From Bradysia coprophila (lineage: Eukaryota > Arthropoda > Insecta > Diptera > Sciaridae): 64,000 nt of DNA. The position numbers were made by a program, and so were the translations under genes. The notes beneath the pieces were generated by a model. It was not told where the DNA came from and made no database searches. It saw only the letters and a program-made list of their open reading frames with translations. Shown one piece after another: positions 1-12,679 of the stretch (position 1 is the stretch's first letter; every line of letters begins with the position of its first letter). The stretch spans positions 3,334,473-3,398,472 of the forward strand of contig NW_023503423.1 in the NCBI RefSeq assembly GCF_014529535.1. The letters are read 5' to 3'.

Positions 1-124
1 AATCATCAGAGTAGGTGAATTTTTGTATGAAATTGGCCATTTTATCATCAACTGTGGTGTGTCACCCGCGCATCTGTATCTGCGTGACCTCCACAAGTAT
101 ACAGCCTTGTTACGGTTGTACAAG
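1..124 (-). CDS. possible coding exon cut by the window edge
   Basis: On the minus strand one frame stays open for 41 codons, from a candidate splice acceptor (CAG, reading down across position 125) to the window edge. The translation includes WRSRRYRCAG, rich in aromatic and basic residues with a Trp and a Cys. That loosely recalls the WRC...C core of FLYWCH-type zinc fingers, but the His ligands are not visible, so the family is not established. A second minus-strand open stretch at 208-432 could be an upstream exon of the same gene, but it shows no recognisable domain. This may equally be a chance open frame. Confidence 0.2.
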
Positions 125-1259
125 CTGTGAAGCTTTTGTACAGTGAAAATCGACACGATAAAAACGAATAGACCTACGGTTGATACGAAAAACCTTGTTT
201 AAATCTGTTAGAAATAATTGGTTGGTTTGTATACCGTTGGTAACACCGGTAACAAGGTTACCACTGTTGATCTAGCCGTGTGCAGCACTGAACTGAGAGC
301 ATGAGCATACATTGCAATGACTCTCTTTAGGTTTTTTGAAAGTTGTAAAAAGGTTTTAGGATCATAGTTTAGAGAGTTTATCATCAGTTCATCGTTGTTG
401 TCCGAACGTGAAGTTCTATAAGAAGGAATCAATCGTCAAAGTTTTTACATTTTATTTAAAAAAAAAATAATCAAAGAAAATCAAATAATTTGGTAAGTGC
501 TGAAAAATAGCGCTAAATTCACCGATCATAACTGAATTTTAACAATAAATTGTTGCGGGCAGCACAAAGAACAATTTGATAATATTTACAATAATAAGGC
601 GTCAGTTTTGAGTCCTAAAATTCGAATTGAAAGTTTTTGGATTTTTTGAATGCATACAAAGTGAAGTGACGCGTTTTGCAGCCATTTTATTTTCTCGGTC
701 TCGAAAGTGTATTTTCCACAAATTATGAAATTGACAATTTCCATGAAAATTAATGGATCACAATTGGATTTCAATGGAAATAAAAATCAAAATTTTTCTG
801 AATTCATGATCGCGCGAAGTCGATCCGGACAGAGCAATATCAATTACCGGGCTAGAAATTCCGATTTTATTGGAAATTGAGTTTTTGTCTTAAATACTAT
901 TGTCTTTGAAGAACGTCACGAAAAGTGGCGCCATTTTACTTTGTTGATTGTTTTTTTTCTCTTCTTCATTATTTGTGCGCCTGAATGCGCCGTGTATTAT
1001 GTTCTGAATGATTTCAATCAATGTTGAGTATTGGTGTATAGTGACTTTTTAGGGTTTTGATCATGCGTATTTAGGTGTTTACGGTGTTTTCCTGTTATTA
1101 ATTAACGACGCGGCGGCTTTTTCGATCGCTATATATCTACCGTATGAGAAACATCGAAAATTTCCAATTTTTTTTTTCTTCTTTCGTCTCATTCGGTTTT
1201 TGTTTTTGTAAAAAAGGAGAATTTTCACGAGGAAATTTTTTTTTTTGCGAAAATCGCAG

Positions 1260-1951
<692 letters not shown>

Positions 1952-2408
1952 ACTGTATTTTTTCTTAATTATAAACATCATAATCATCATAATTCGTGTA
2001 AGAGAGGGTTATTGTCCGGCAAAAGAAGAAGAAAAATTTCAGTTGTACAATTCTTTGCACATTTTCTAATTCACGTGAATATGAATTATCCAAAATGACC
2101 GTTTTTATACCTATTGATTCCCAAGAAAGAAAAAAAAATTGTATGGAACAAATGAAACGAAAACTGTATTTCAGATTAAAATCTCTTATCATTCTAATCA
2201 TGAACAGTACACACATACGTACAAAATGTCTCTCATTTTCATTATACTATTCTGACCCGTAACATATATAACCCGGACAAGTTTAAATATAAGGAAAATT
2301 TAAAATTAAAATTTTGTTTTTTCTTCATTAATTGTGTATGTTTGCTGTCGTAAACAACATTTCATTGTATCGTAGATTATAATTTGTCGAAACATATGGA
2401 TTTCTGAA

Positions 2409-2414
2409 AATAAA
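2409..2414 (+). terminator. poly(A) signal of H3.3
   Basis: AATAAA lies about 460 bases after the H3.3 stop codon in an AT-rich 3' UTR. It fits the polyadenylated type of histone mRNA. Confidence 0.55.
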
Positions 2415-2549
2415 TATGTAAAAGTAATCTGTCGATCTTTTCAATCCGACCGCCTCGTCATCATTTCCTCTTTACTAATAAACTGCTGATCCAGTCCAGA
2501 CCTTTCGAGAACAAAAAAATTTCCTGCAACAGAAAATGTGGTCGAATAT

Positions 2550-2965
2550 TGTCAACGGAAACAGTATTGCCAAATCTCGATTCAATGTAAATTTCGTTAA
2601 TCAGACTACCGAATTGAATGTCAACTTGTTGGACTTTGGACTTTTCATCCGTTAAAAACCGACGACGCGCTCTCCGTTACGATTAACTTCTCTTAGTCAT
2701 CAAAAGAGCGTCCATTCTACCAAGGTTGCATGGAATGAATGAATGGACATTCACAACCTTGCATTTTACTGAGTCTTTTGTCTTTGATGTTATTTTTGTT
2801 AACGGAAACAGCATTCGTCGATACAATGCTTTGGACTTTGAACTTATCGTCCGTTTAAATTCGCTAGAAAATGTCGATTTGTTGGACTTTGGACTTTTCG
2901 CCCGTTAAAATTCGACGACACGCTCTATGGTATTTTCATCTCATTCTGTTAGTCACCAACACAAG
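2550..2965 (+). repeat. imperfect direct duplication of about 150 bp
   Basis: Two related segments sit about 240 bp apart (near 2550-2700 and 2795-2960). Both contain AACGGAAACAG, then TTGTTGGACTTTGGACTTTT, then a CCGTTAAAA motif followed by CGACGA and ACGCTCT, then a TTAGTCA/C motif. They have diverged by substitutions and indels. The 60-codon open frame across the second copy (2726-2908) has no recognisable domain and probably arises by chance. Confidence 0.55.
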
Positions 2966-3231
2966 GTAAGTGAGGGTATAGCTGACCGTGCAGGTGTACC
3001 TGACCAGCTACATTATTTATGAGTTTTGGACAATAATTACAAATGAAAATACGCAAATTAACGTTATAATTAATCTTTAGAGCCTAAAGATTAATTTTTT
3101 CATGAAAATAATTCGATTATTATGTTTACTTTTTTTTGGACATATACTTAGTTTATTTATTCAAAGCGAAAAAAAAAACTGCTCACATACGGCGCAGTCA
3201 TTAAAAAAACGATCTTTTCAATCAACAAATA

Positions 3232-5601
3232 TTACAATAAATAAAAATCATCCGCTCTATTACTTCCTAAAGTTCCAAGAATACATGCCGCATTGCCTCT
3301 TTGTATAGCAATAGAAATTTTCTGCAACAGATAATCTTTGGAACGTGGCTCCCCTGATGCTCTCTTCATCAACGATCCCAACTTGTCAATAAATTTCTTT
3401 GTTTCTGGACCCATGCAACCTAATGATTCAAAGGCAAGGGGGGTAAATAAATAGTTTTCTTTGAGACGTATATAATGATTATGCTTAAATCTCTCCGCTT
3501 TATCTGCAATAGACCCTGCTTTCTTAGAGGATTCACTGATGTATGAAGGAGCCAAAGTATCACGTATTGCTACATCCCATAAAAGTGATTTTCCATGACT
3601 CCACGGAACTACTGTCATACCATCAGGTCTTTTACCGTCGTCTCTAGAAATACCAGGTGGTTGCAAAATATTGGGAAATTCTGCAGAGGAAAATGCATGA
3701 CCAAAAACATTATTGACCGAATCGTGTTTAGCAATAATCCCTATCTTTAATTTGCATGATAAACCATCCTTCCACATTACCACAATTATACTTGTACTCT
3801 TCACACAACTGGGATCCTAAACGAAGACCAACAGCAATTCTCGCTGCATTGTTATCTAATAGTAAACCTAGTTGACTCGATGGGACAACCTGCAGCCACT
3901 TTGAAGATTCTTTGGTAGATGACGCAAGTAGTCTAGCACGAGTAACAGGTTCACTAGAATCTAACATCTCGCTAAAACTGCTCCTAATCACCGGTAGGTC
4001 CCAGTTTCGTTGCACCTTTCTCATTTCATCATTATGTGGAATAAAATCGTTAGGAATGGTATCTACTATGCTCGAAATGTCATCATCAATTATTCGCAAA
4101 TTAAATTTACTCAAAATTTCATTCGACAAATCAGATGATGAATACACAGATGACAGATAGGCAGGCATTGCCAAGTCTTCAACTTCCCGAATCCCCAATC
4201 CACCAAAAACTAAAGGAAGAGAAGCTTGATCCCAAGCAAAATCTGACAACCTAACATTCGTAATCGCCTCAAGCGTAGAACGGAAAATCTCGTCAACACT
4301 TTTCAAACGATCGCGCAACGAAAAAGTCCTGCAGGTACGCAACAAATAATTAAACCTACAGCTCCCCAAAGACTTTCTAAAAATGCACAAAGCCGGATGA
4401 ACATCCATTAATTTCAAACGGTCGCACATTATTCTCAACGATTCAAACTTGGAAGAAAAAACCCTCTCTAAACCTGACTCAAAAATCGGGGACCCTAATA
4501 TCTCAAGAAAAGACTCATCAACTCTCCTGATACCTGGCAACAATGTTGATATATCAGCATACATCCTAGCTTCGTCTTCACTCGAAGCATTAACAAAAAA
4601 AAACTCACATTTCTTTGTATTTAGCGGTAAACCAGACAAAACACAAAATCTAAAACTCTCCTAATATCGGCAAGTATCACTGATAATTTATCAGCAATCG
4701 TTCCGTCATCTAAATACTAACCATTAAGCCTAGAAGAAAGAGAGTGCGTCATTCTCATAATGCCAATACAAAAACCAGGGGGACCCATTGGATCACCCTG
4801 TTGGTATCCTCTTCTTGACAGCAAAACCTCATCAAGATAATAGAGATTAGAGAAATGACTATAAGCCTGCTGCAACAAAGGAAGCAATTCTGGGCACACA
4901 TCCCTAACTTCACCTAACATAAACTTCCTAAACAACATATTAAAAGCATTCCCAAAATCAAACTTAACCAACGCCATAGGTTCTTCATGTTCAGCTGTAC
5001 AGAAACTACGTACTGCATGAACCAGAGCCTCAGCACCCCCTTTTACACCAAACCCAAATTGAAAAGGCTTCAGCTTTTCAACTAAAATATCTCTAACATT
5101 AAAACACGCAACTTTACCTGTCAAACGCCTCCAAACGATTCGAACCGCTATAGGTCTCACATCGTCCTCGCCTTTCATAAGCGCGGTCAACGAAGCTCCG
5201 AAAAACACCTTAGTTATATCCCTCTGAACCTAACCATACTTAACAACATCAATCAATGAAGCTATCGCCCTTAAATCTTTTAAATGTCGTGGTCGTAAAC
5301 CACCTATCCCCCCTGAAGAACTCAACGGAAAGCTTCTAATAGCCTTCACGACATCCTCAACAGAAGTCGGAGTTAAAGAACTCCTCAAATCCGCTTCACC
5401 TACTTCCTCAAATACCTCCCCATCACCATCAGGGTGCTTATCCCTCAGTTTGGAAACTGTTTCCAATGTCTGAGGCGCAACTGAATCAGCCGAACACAGA
5501 ACCCTAACCGCGCCCCTAATATCACCCTCACCAACCTTCCTAGTTATTTGATAAAACCATAAATTGAAACCAGTGCACCATCTCAGTACAAAATTGCACA
5601 T
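3232..5601 (-). mobile_element. decayed LINE: reverse transcriptase plus C-terminal endonuclease-like domain
   Basis: Three minus-strand open frames together give most of one non-LTR retrotransposon protein. 5601-5230 carries an upstream segment. 5208-4717 has the RT palm, with FDFGNAFN (box A) and QGDPMGPP. 4639-3728 has the thumb region, and 3804-3232 the C-terminal part. The YLDD catalytic box is present at 4716-4705 but follows directly after an in-frame TAG (4717-4719). A frameshift lies near 4640-4650 and another near 3790. The C-terminal part has RPDG followed by WDV with Asp-Thr shortly after, like a PD-(D/E)XK nuclease core, and ends in a conserved-looking IAIQRGNAACILGT stretch. The RLE-type LINE assignment is inference. 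The copy is dead. The 5' end and 3' tail were not resolved. Confidence 0.8.
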
Positions 5602-8600
5602 TTCTTAAGAAAATCGTAAGATCGGTGTGATCTAATTTAAGGTTTTTATTGACAAAAGAATTATTAATGGACAAAGTTTTGGTGTTTTTAGGTAGTAAAT
5701 AGTTCGACAATTAATATTAGTAACATAAATAGCGTCTAAAAGTTAATATTTGATTAATTATATGGTGGTCAAAACATTGCACCAAAAATATGCCATGTTT
5801 GTGTAGTTGACCGCACCAAATTCCGTACATTTTTCTTCATGTGACCAATTCACCTTCCATGTGCATTGTTGTGTACAAAATGATGTGATTAAAATTCGTT
5901 GATATTTTGTGTTTTTATGAGTTTTTATCATTGAAATTGGTTAATATCAGTGAATTAAGAGTGAAAATGTGTCGAATAATGCGAAATTATTGCGAAAAAT
6001 ATGAAAAATGTCTTAATTTTGTAGCGGTCAACTACTGCAACAAGACTGGTCAGGTATAAAAACATCCGTTTTTTAGTGGTCAGCTACTGCATCAAAAACA
6101 GTGCTTCAGTAAAATCAGTTTTTTACAATAAAAATTAATTAATTGTCAATATTTCTGATATTCTACGGAATGGGAACAGATCAAATTAAATTCTGACGAA
6201 GGAGAAACTTAGCTTCATCGAAATCATCCTGAGATACTGATGACCAAAGTTGAAAAATTGCTTAGCCGGTCAGCTACTACCTCGCTTACCTTAGCGTCTA
6301 TTTTACCGACTCTAAACATAAAAACTATAATGGTATTTGGTTTCGGTCAAAAGATGGAACGAAAATCGGTGGATCTGTAACAGATCTGTAACAAAAAATA
6401 TTTGGTCCAAATGATTTGGAAACTGATAAAATCAAAATAGGAACTGCATTTTTCTCTTTACAACAGGAGTCAAAAGTATTCTTTGAGTTAAAAGAAATTA
6501 TTTTCGCTTTGTTTTTTAGTCTGAGACTAAGAGTCAAGATATGGAACGCATGCATTTCTACGTGTCAAAAAAAGGAATGGAAGGCAATGCAAAAATTGAG
6601 AGGGTTGCAGGGCGGCATGTCTCCTCACTATTCTCACTTTTCAGACTATTTTTGAGAGGAGTGATAGTGAGTTACTTTTTTTCGCATTTCCTCACTTTTC
6701 TCACTATTTCTAACTATTTCAGACGAAAGCGGATAACTTAAAGAAAATTTTCATTACATTTAATACTGAAGTTACAAAATCAGTATCAATCAGTAACTTT
6801 AGGATCAAAAATTTCGCCTGCGGCGCAAAATCTACTCAAAATTCAAAACATTGGTTCATACAATTCACTAGTGCAGTTTTAGTAGCGATATACACAAGAA
6901 GACTGGATTTTTTCGGATTAACAGGTTTTCGTTATTTCGATTTTTACTAAGCGTATCCCTATCCTTTGACTTTATTGGCTTTTATCAAAATGCTAACATT
7001 ATATGCACGGCATAGTAAAACCAGGCAGGAGCGCTTGATTTAGTATTTTTTTTTTAAATCAGCATTTGAACGTGATTACAGTTAAATTTAGTTTAAATTT
7101 AGATCGCAGATCGCAGGTAAAACATTTCCTAGTAAAATAGAATAAAATTAAGAACTGTCGTCAGTGTTCATTCGAATTCATTTTCATAATGTATGGATAG
7201 GTCCAGCTGACATCAGCAAAATGAGCTGTTCCTGCCTGGTTTCGTAAAGCCAAATGTAATAAGTCATTGATCGTTGGTGAGGTGTCGCTGGTGGTTGAAT
7301 ATAGGGTACCATAGGGTACCAGTTTATTTTTGAAATACATAAGATTAGAGGAAGGAATTTGTTCGTGTAGTGTTCGTTTGATGGCCCTGCCACAATGATA
7401 CACAATCGTACACATTATATTTTCAATATTTCTCAATTGTTGACAGTTACTTTACACAAAATTTGTAGTTGTGTTAGTGTAATTTCAGCGGCCTCCCTTC
7501 ATTTCAGCCATGTTGAATCAGCGATACAAAATTATTCATTCACGAGCCAAAATATTTTTTCGAATATCTTTGGTAATTCTTACCAGAAACGCTTCCGATC
7601 GCAATATTCCTTTGTTTTGGTTCATCTGTAATTACTGAGGTCTGACGTCCGTCGCAACAACAATATCCAATTTATTTATTTCGCAATATTTTTTTTGTTT
7701 ACATTTTGACATGTGAAGGTTGGTCACACTTGCTCATATTTGGAAAAAGTTGGATCATGACAAGTGGACCGCCAGCAGCTTTCAGTGGGTTTTGAACTTT
7801 TGTTTTTTACACGTTGGCACACTTACAGTTGTCAAATTCAAGATTTTCATACGAAGGTCACTCAGATTGCTTGGTGAAAAAGGACTCTACCTCGCACAAA
7901 TTCAATTTCTTGGCATTATACTTTCTGCAACATAAAAAAAATCAAAACCCACTGAAACAGTGTTTTCACCTACGTAGTAAACACAAACTTGTCGAGCCAA
8001 TCTCACTCTATAGACTTATGTAAGTCATAATTTTTAAAGTTGACCTGAACCACTGACCAAACTTCTACCTGATATACAAATTTTAATTCATTCCTTAAAA
8101 AATTAAAAATAACATTTACTTTACTAGGGACGTAATGTCTGGTACAGTAATCTACTAAAAATGATTAAGGTTGAAATCAGCCTGTTTCTTTAGAGGTTTG
8201 AAGCCAGTGACCAATAATAAATGAAACCGAGTGGTAAACGGTTTTTTATGCACTAAATGTGTAGATTTTGACTCGAGACCGTAGGGTGACTGATAGGTGT
8301 GAGTGATATTACTGTTTTTACACTACAGTCACTCGTTTTTAGTCCCTTTTCAGTTACTTTTTTAATTCAAAATAATAGTGAATTTACCAACTATTTTCGG
8401 AAAAATCGCTCACTTATTCACTCTTTTCGCAAGAAAAATCACATGCCGCTCTGGGGCTGGGAACCAAATATTTTTATTCGAAGGTCATTTCGAAATGTCA
8501 AATTTCATTCACAGAAGGCAACTTTTAGGTTGACGAAAAATTTACAAAGCAATTTTTTCACGTTAAGGTTATGTTCATCTCTGTGGATGAAATTGTCGGC

Positions 8601-9250
8601 GTTCGTTTTGTCAAAGATCGGATTTACAGTTATTTGGAACAAAAACCTAATTGTCAAACGTCATCCATAAGACATAGCCTCATCAATATGAAAACCGATC
8701 TCTATGGATGAAATTCTTGGAACGAATCAATACTAATCAAAATCCGGTTTTATGTAAAAATAATTTTTTACTGGAATGCTATGTCTGCCTGCCGAGTCAA
8801 GTATTGAGTAAAATATACGATTTTGACTGAAGAAATGTTTCAAAATTCTAGCACTGCTCTATACTGCATAATTTCTACATGGAATCCAAATCTAAGCGAT
8901 GTGGAATTAAGTGACCTCAAATAGTTCCTATTTTGGCTAACTGCTCCCACCAATATTTTGAGTATCATCATTTCGTTGAATGACATAGATTGGCCTTAGA
9001 TTGGGTGTTATAAGTAATAATATTTATCCCAACTCATTCCGAGGCTATAAACCGTAATCCCAAGTTTCCAGCCTTGGATTAATTTGAACTGACATGACGT
9101 TACAAATTTACGTTTTTCGTATTTACGGCAGCTAACGTTTGTTTGTTTGTTTTGTACGTCTGACAACACTGCCATCAGTCATTGCATTCAATTACAAGTT
9201 TACGATTGACCAAAATAATCCGGGATAAAGACATAGACGGCCCGTTCTTC
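5602..9250. other. intergenic stretch, no gene seen
   Basis: This is 3.6 kb of AT-rich sequence with only short open frames on both strands (for example 8299-8670, 123 codons) that show no domain, no splice context and a biased composition. It holds homopolymer runs, a short GGTACCATAG tandem duplication near 7308-7322, and pyrimidine-rich stretches with TCACT motifs near 6620-6720 and 8310-8440. No tRNA or known repeat was recognised. The promoter of the proteasome gene presumably lies at its right end. Confidence 0.4.
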
Positions 9251-9315
9251 ATTCAACCGATTAATTGCAAAATAGTTTCACTTCAACAGATTATTATCCA
9301 AGAAAAGCAGCAGTA

Positions 9316-10464
9316 ATGGTAAGTCGAAAAATGTTCACGAACCCAACGTACAAAATGCAATTCATCAAAGTGACAATTGTGCGTTTGAGGTTATGTGTCG
9401 GAAGATTTGCTTGGTCATTGGACGAGAGTAAAGAAATAATTTCGATTTCTCTGCGAAATGTGTAGGCTCGCCGGTACGATTCCAGAACGACGATATTCTC
9501 ACCGGAAGGTCGACTTTATCAAGTGGAATATGCAATGGAAGCAATATCCCATGCAGGCACTTGTCTCGGAATTTTAGCCGAAGATGGAATTCTGTTGGCT
9601 GCCGAACGTAGAAACACCAACAAACTGCTGGACGGAGCGATTTTTTCGGAGAAAATTTACAAATTGAATGAGTGAGTTGCATTGGCTGGCATTGGTGGAA
9701 GTGCTCTGTTCGGAATGAATATTTTTTCCCGTTTCCACAGTGATATGGTTTGTTCCGTTGCCGGTATCACGTCGGACGCAAATGTGTTGACCAACGAATT
9801 GCGAGTAATTGCACAACGCTACCAATTGAACTATGGCGAACCGATGCCGTGCGAACAATTAGTCTCGTATCTGTGTGACATCAAACAAGCGTACACACAG
9901 TACGGCGGCAAGCGGCCGTTTGGCGTTTCCATTTTGTACATGGGATGGGACAAACATTACGGCTATCAGTTGTACCAGTCCGATCCGAGTGGAAATTACG
10001 GTGGCTGGAAGGCAACGTGCATCGGAAATAATTCCGGGGTAAGGGAATGGAATTGTAAGACAACCACAACCAGGCTCTTGACGGAATTCAATTTCAGGCA
10101 GCGGTATCGATCTTGAAGCAAGAACTCAATGAAGAGCTAATCGAATTGTCCAAGGCACAGGATTTGGCCGTTAAAGTATTGAGCAAGACTCTCGATATGA
10201 CAAAGTTAACATCAGAAAAAGGTCAGTGTCTGTCTGGTTGCAAGACGTAGATGATCCGGTTTTCATTTAATTTTAATTCTGAAAAAAAATCCATTTTCCC
10301 GTTCACGAAAAACAGTCGAAATGGCCACATTAACGCGAGAGAATGACAAAACGATCATCCGAATTTTGTCCAACGCCGATGTGGACGCGCTGATTGCAAA
10401 GTATGAAAAGAACGAAGCTGAAATCGAAGCAGCCAAGCGCGAGAAATTGGCACAGAAATCTTAG
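9316..10464 (+). CDS. Prosalpha3: 20S proteasome subunit alpha type-4 (five exons)
   Basis: Exons 9316-9318, 9466-9671, 9741-10038, 10098-10221 and 10316-10464 join in frame to 259 residues, close to fly and human alpha-4. Alpha subunits form the outer rings that gate the 20S core. The product begins [20 protein letters not shown], with the alpha N-terminal signature [20 protein letters not shown]. It then has [38 protein letters not shown] and [17 protein letters not shown], all typical of this subunit. The C-terminus is charged and helical, as usual. The first coding exon holds only the ATG, split from Ala2 by a 147-base intron; this start is chosen because the joined protein matches the family N-terminus exactly. 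All introns are short (59 to 147 bases) with GT-AG ends. Exon 4 could be missed by simple ORF scans because it lies in a short open stretch. Confidence 0.95.
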
Positions 10465-10518
10465 ACGTGTTGCTATTCAGTGGCGTGGCGTTGCATTCAA
10501 ATAACCGAATCGTTTACT

Positions 10519-10524
10519 AATAAA
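10519..10524 (+). terminator. poly(A) signal of the proteasome alpha-4 gene
   Basis: AATAAA lies 55 bases after the stop codon, the usual spacing for a compact fly gene. Confidence 0.65.
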
Positions 10525-10707
10525 TTTTCCAATTCTAAAGAAAATTCAGTCAGTTTTACGTGACGTTGCTGTGGGGTGCAGGGTGCATGAACTGCATTGG
10601 AACTTTTTACAGGTCTAAACAGTATGTCACGTTAACATCCTTGGAATGAGTAGACCTGATTCATATGAAACAAAAATTGACGGGCGAGCAGACCCCACCC
10701 CGTGTTT

Positions 10708-10835
10708 TTAGACCCGTACGAAGTACTGGGGTCTTATAGGTTTACGCATACGTTTGTAACACGTCGAATTGGACTCCCTGAGTAAGGGGAAACCTATTGT
10801 GGTTGTCTAGAGATGCCAAATCCGCGAAAAAAACA
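10708..10835 (+). repeat. 5'-end fragment of the GTACGAAGTAC element family (variant with AGACCCGTAC)
   Basis: TTTTTAGACCCGTACGAAGTAC is followed by GGGGTCTTATAGG, a TTTGTAACACGTCGAATTGGA block and a GATGCCAAATCCGCGAAAAA block. The same order appears in reverse complement at about 11840-11966, and with AGCCCC instead of AGACCC in the elements at 13.7, 16.8 and 53.4 kb. Only this terminal part is present here. The roughly 390 bases to 11222 hold AT-rich sequence with repeated TATAGCTCTATAT-like motifs (11085-11185) and no gene. Confidence 0.75.
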
Positions 10836-11221
10836 TAGCTAACGCCGACCCGTACGAAACACCTATTCGTATCAAAAGCCTTTAATGTGAAACTCTTCAT
10901 TTCTCTTACTTCATTTTCTTCTCTGCTGAAAAACTATTCTCCCTTTTAAATCACTTACATTATCCACTCTTTGCCTTGTTATCATATACAAATAAATTGC
11001 CGGAGGCAATATAGACAGCCCCGTCCGAAGTCAAATTTCATAAATTCCTATTTAAACAGCTATATACCGCTATATTTACCTATATTTCACTGTAAATAAA
11101 CATTTCACAGAGGAATATGCTATTATATAGCTCTATATGCCTGTATATAGCTCAATATAGCTGTATATAGGTATATATAGATGTCCGTATATGGAATCCC
11201 TGAAACCCCACACACTTAACA

Positions 11222-12679
11222 CATTATTTCCATGTTAACAGAAACTCTCTTAGTACCATTTTCCCCAAGATATATCACTTTTATTAAAATCCAATATGGC
11301 CGCCGGCAGCCATTTTGTTAGGAGACCGGAAATAGTACCGACGCTTTACATTCGTTAATACCTTTCAAACAAAAAAAAATTCATGAAATTCGGTCAAAAT
11401 TTACTCGAGATATTGTCAAAATACTCCACGTTCACTGTACTTCCGAGTAGCCAGATAAGAGCTCACTCCAAGAGACCTAGCTCACGCTCCGGAGAACATA
11501 ATTTCAAAAACGCTTTTTTCTCTGATTGGTACGGTCAATACCTATCTAATAAAGCTAAAACAGACGAAATATGTTTTTTGTCGATCGGTATTGTAAATAT
11601 CTTTCATGCGATGTATCATTTACGAGTATAGCGTTTAAATGTCCGGAGATATCTTCGAAAAACCGTAAAGCACTTATTGGGCCACAGCTCGGGAGGGGTC
11701 CATCCAAAATCACTCATCTTCGAACTTAGCCTGTCTTTTGACATTACCAAACGGGAAAAAAAAGAATTTTCAAAATCGGATGCGTTTTACTCAAGTTATC
11801 GTGCAGACAGACGGACGGACAGACAGACAGACGGACATTTTTTTTTCGCGGATTTGGCATCTCTAGACAACCACAATAGGTTTCCCCTTACTCAGGGAGT
11901 CCAATTCGACGTGTTACAAACGTATGCGTAAACCTATAAGACCCCAGTACTTCGTACGGGTCTAAAAATGTCCGTCTGTCCGTCTTTCCGTCTGCACGAT
12001 AACTTGAGTAAAACGCATCCGATTTTGAAAATTCTTTTTTTTCCCGTTTGGTAATGTCAAAAGACAGGCTAAGTTCGAAGATGAGTGATTTTGGATCGAC
12101 CCCTCCCGAGCTGTGGCCCAATAAGTGCTTTACGGTTTTTCGAAAATATCTCCGGACATTTAAACGTTAAACTTGTAAGTGATACGTCAAATAAAAGGTA
12201 TTTACAATACCGATCGACAAAAAAAAAGTTTATGGAAATCGGATGACCGACTCGTGAGTTAGACCCCTTGGTGTGGAACAGGCACAGGGCGGCAAGCAGT
12301 TTTTGCTTGTAGGTCGGCCACATTTGAACATATTTCGTCTGTTTTAGCTTTATTAGATAGGTATTGACCGTACCAATCAGGGAAATTTTTTTTTATGAAA
12401 TTATGTTCTCCGGAGCGTGAGCTAGGTCTCTTGGAGTGAGCTCTTATCTGGCTACTCGGAAGTACAGTGAACGTGGTGTATTTTGACAATATCTCGAGTA
12501 AATTTTGACCGAATTTCATGATTTTTTTTTTGTTTGAAAGGTATTAACGAATGTAAAGCGTCGGTACTATTTCCGGTCTCATAACAAAATGGCTGCCGGC
12601 GGCCATATTGGATTTTAGTAAAACGATATAAAGTGGGAAAAATGATGCTTAGAGAGTTTCTGTTAACATGGAAATAATT
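11222..12679. mobile_element. 1.46 kb fold-back element with arms of about 0.6-0.7 kb
   Basis: The left arm (11222 to about 11840) and right arm (about 11966 to 12679) are inverted copies with high identity. Examples are the ends ATTATTTCCATGTTAACAG and its complement, the CAATATGGCCGCCGGC block, and the CTCGAGATATTGTCAAAATA block. The spacer of about 125 bases is a single copy of the family end sequence, with GTACTTCGTACGGGTCTAAAAA. GTCY/GRAC microsatellite tracts (GACGGACAGACAGACAG type) flank the spacer on both arms. No open frame resembles a transposase. The short frames within the arms mirror each other and are not genes. It is related to the element family described at 13733. Confidence 0.85.
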
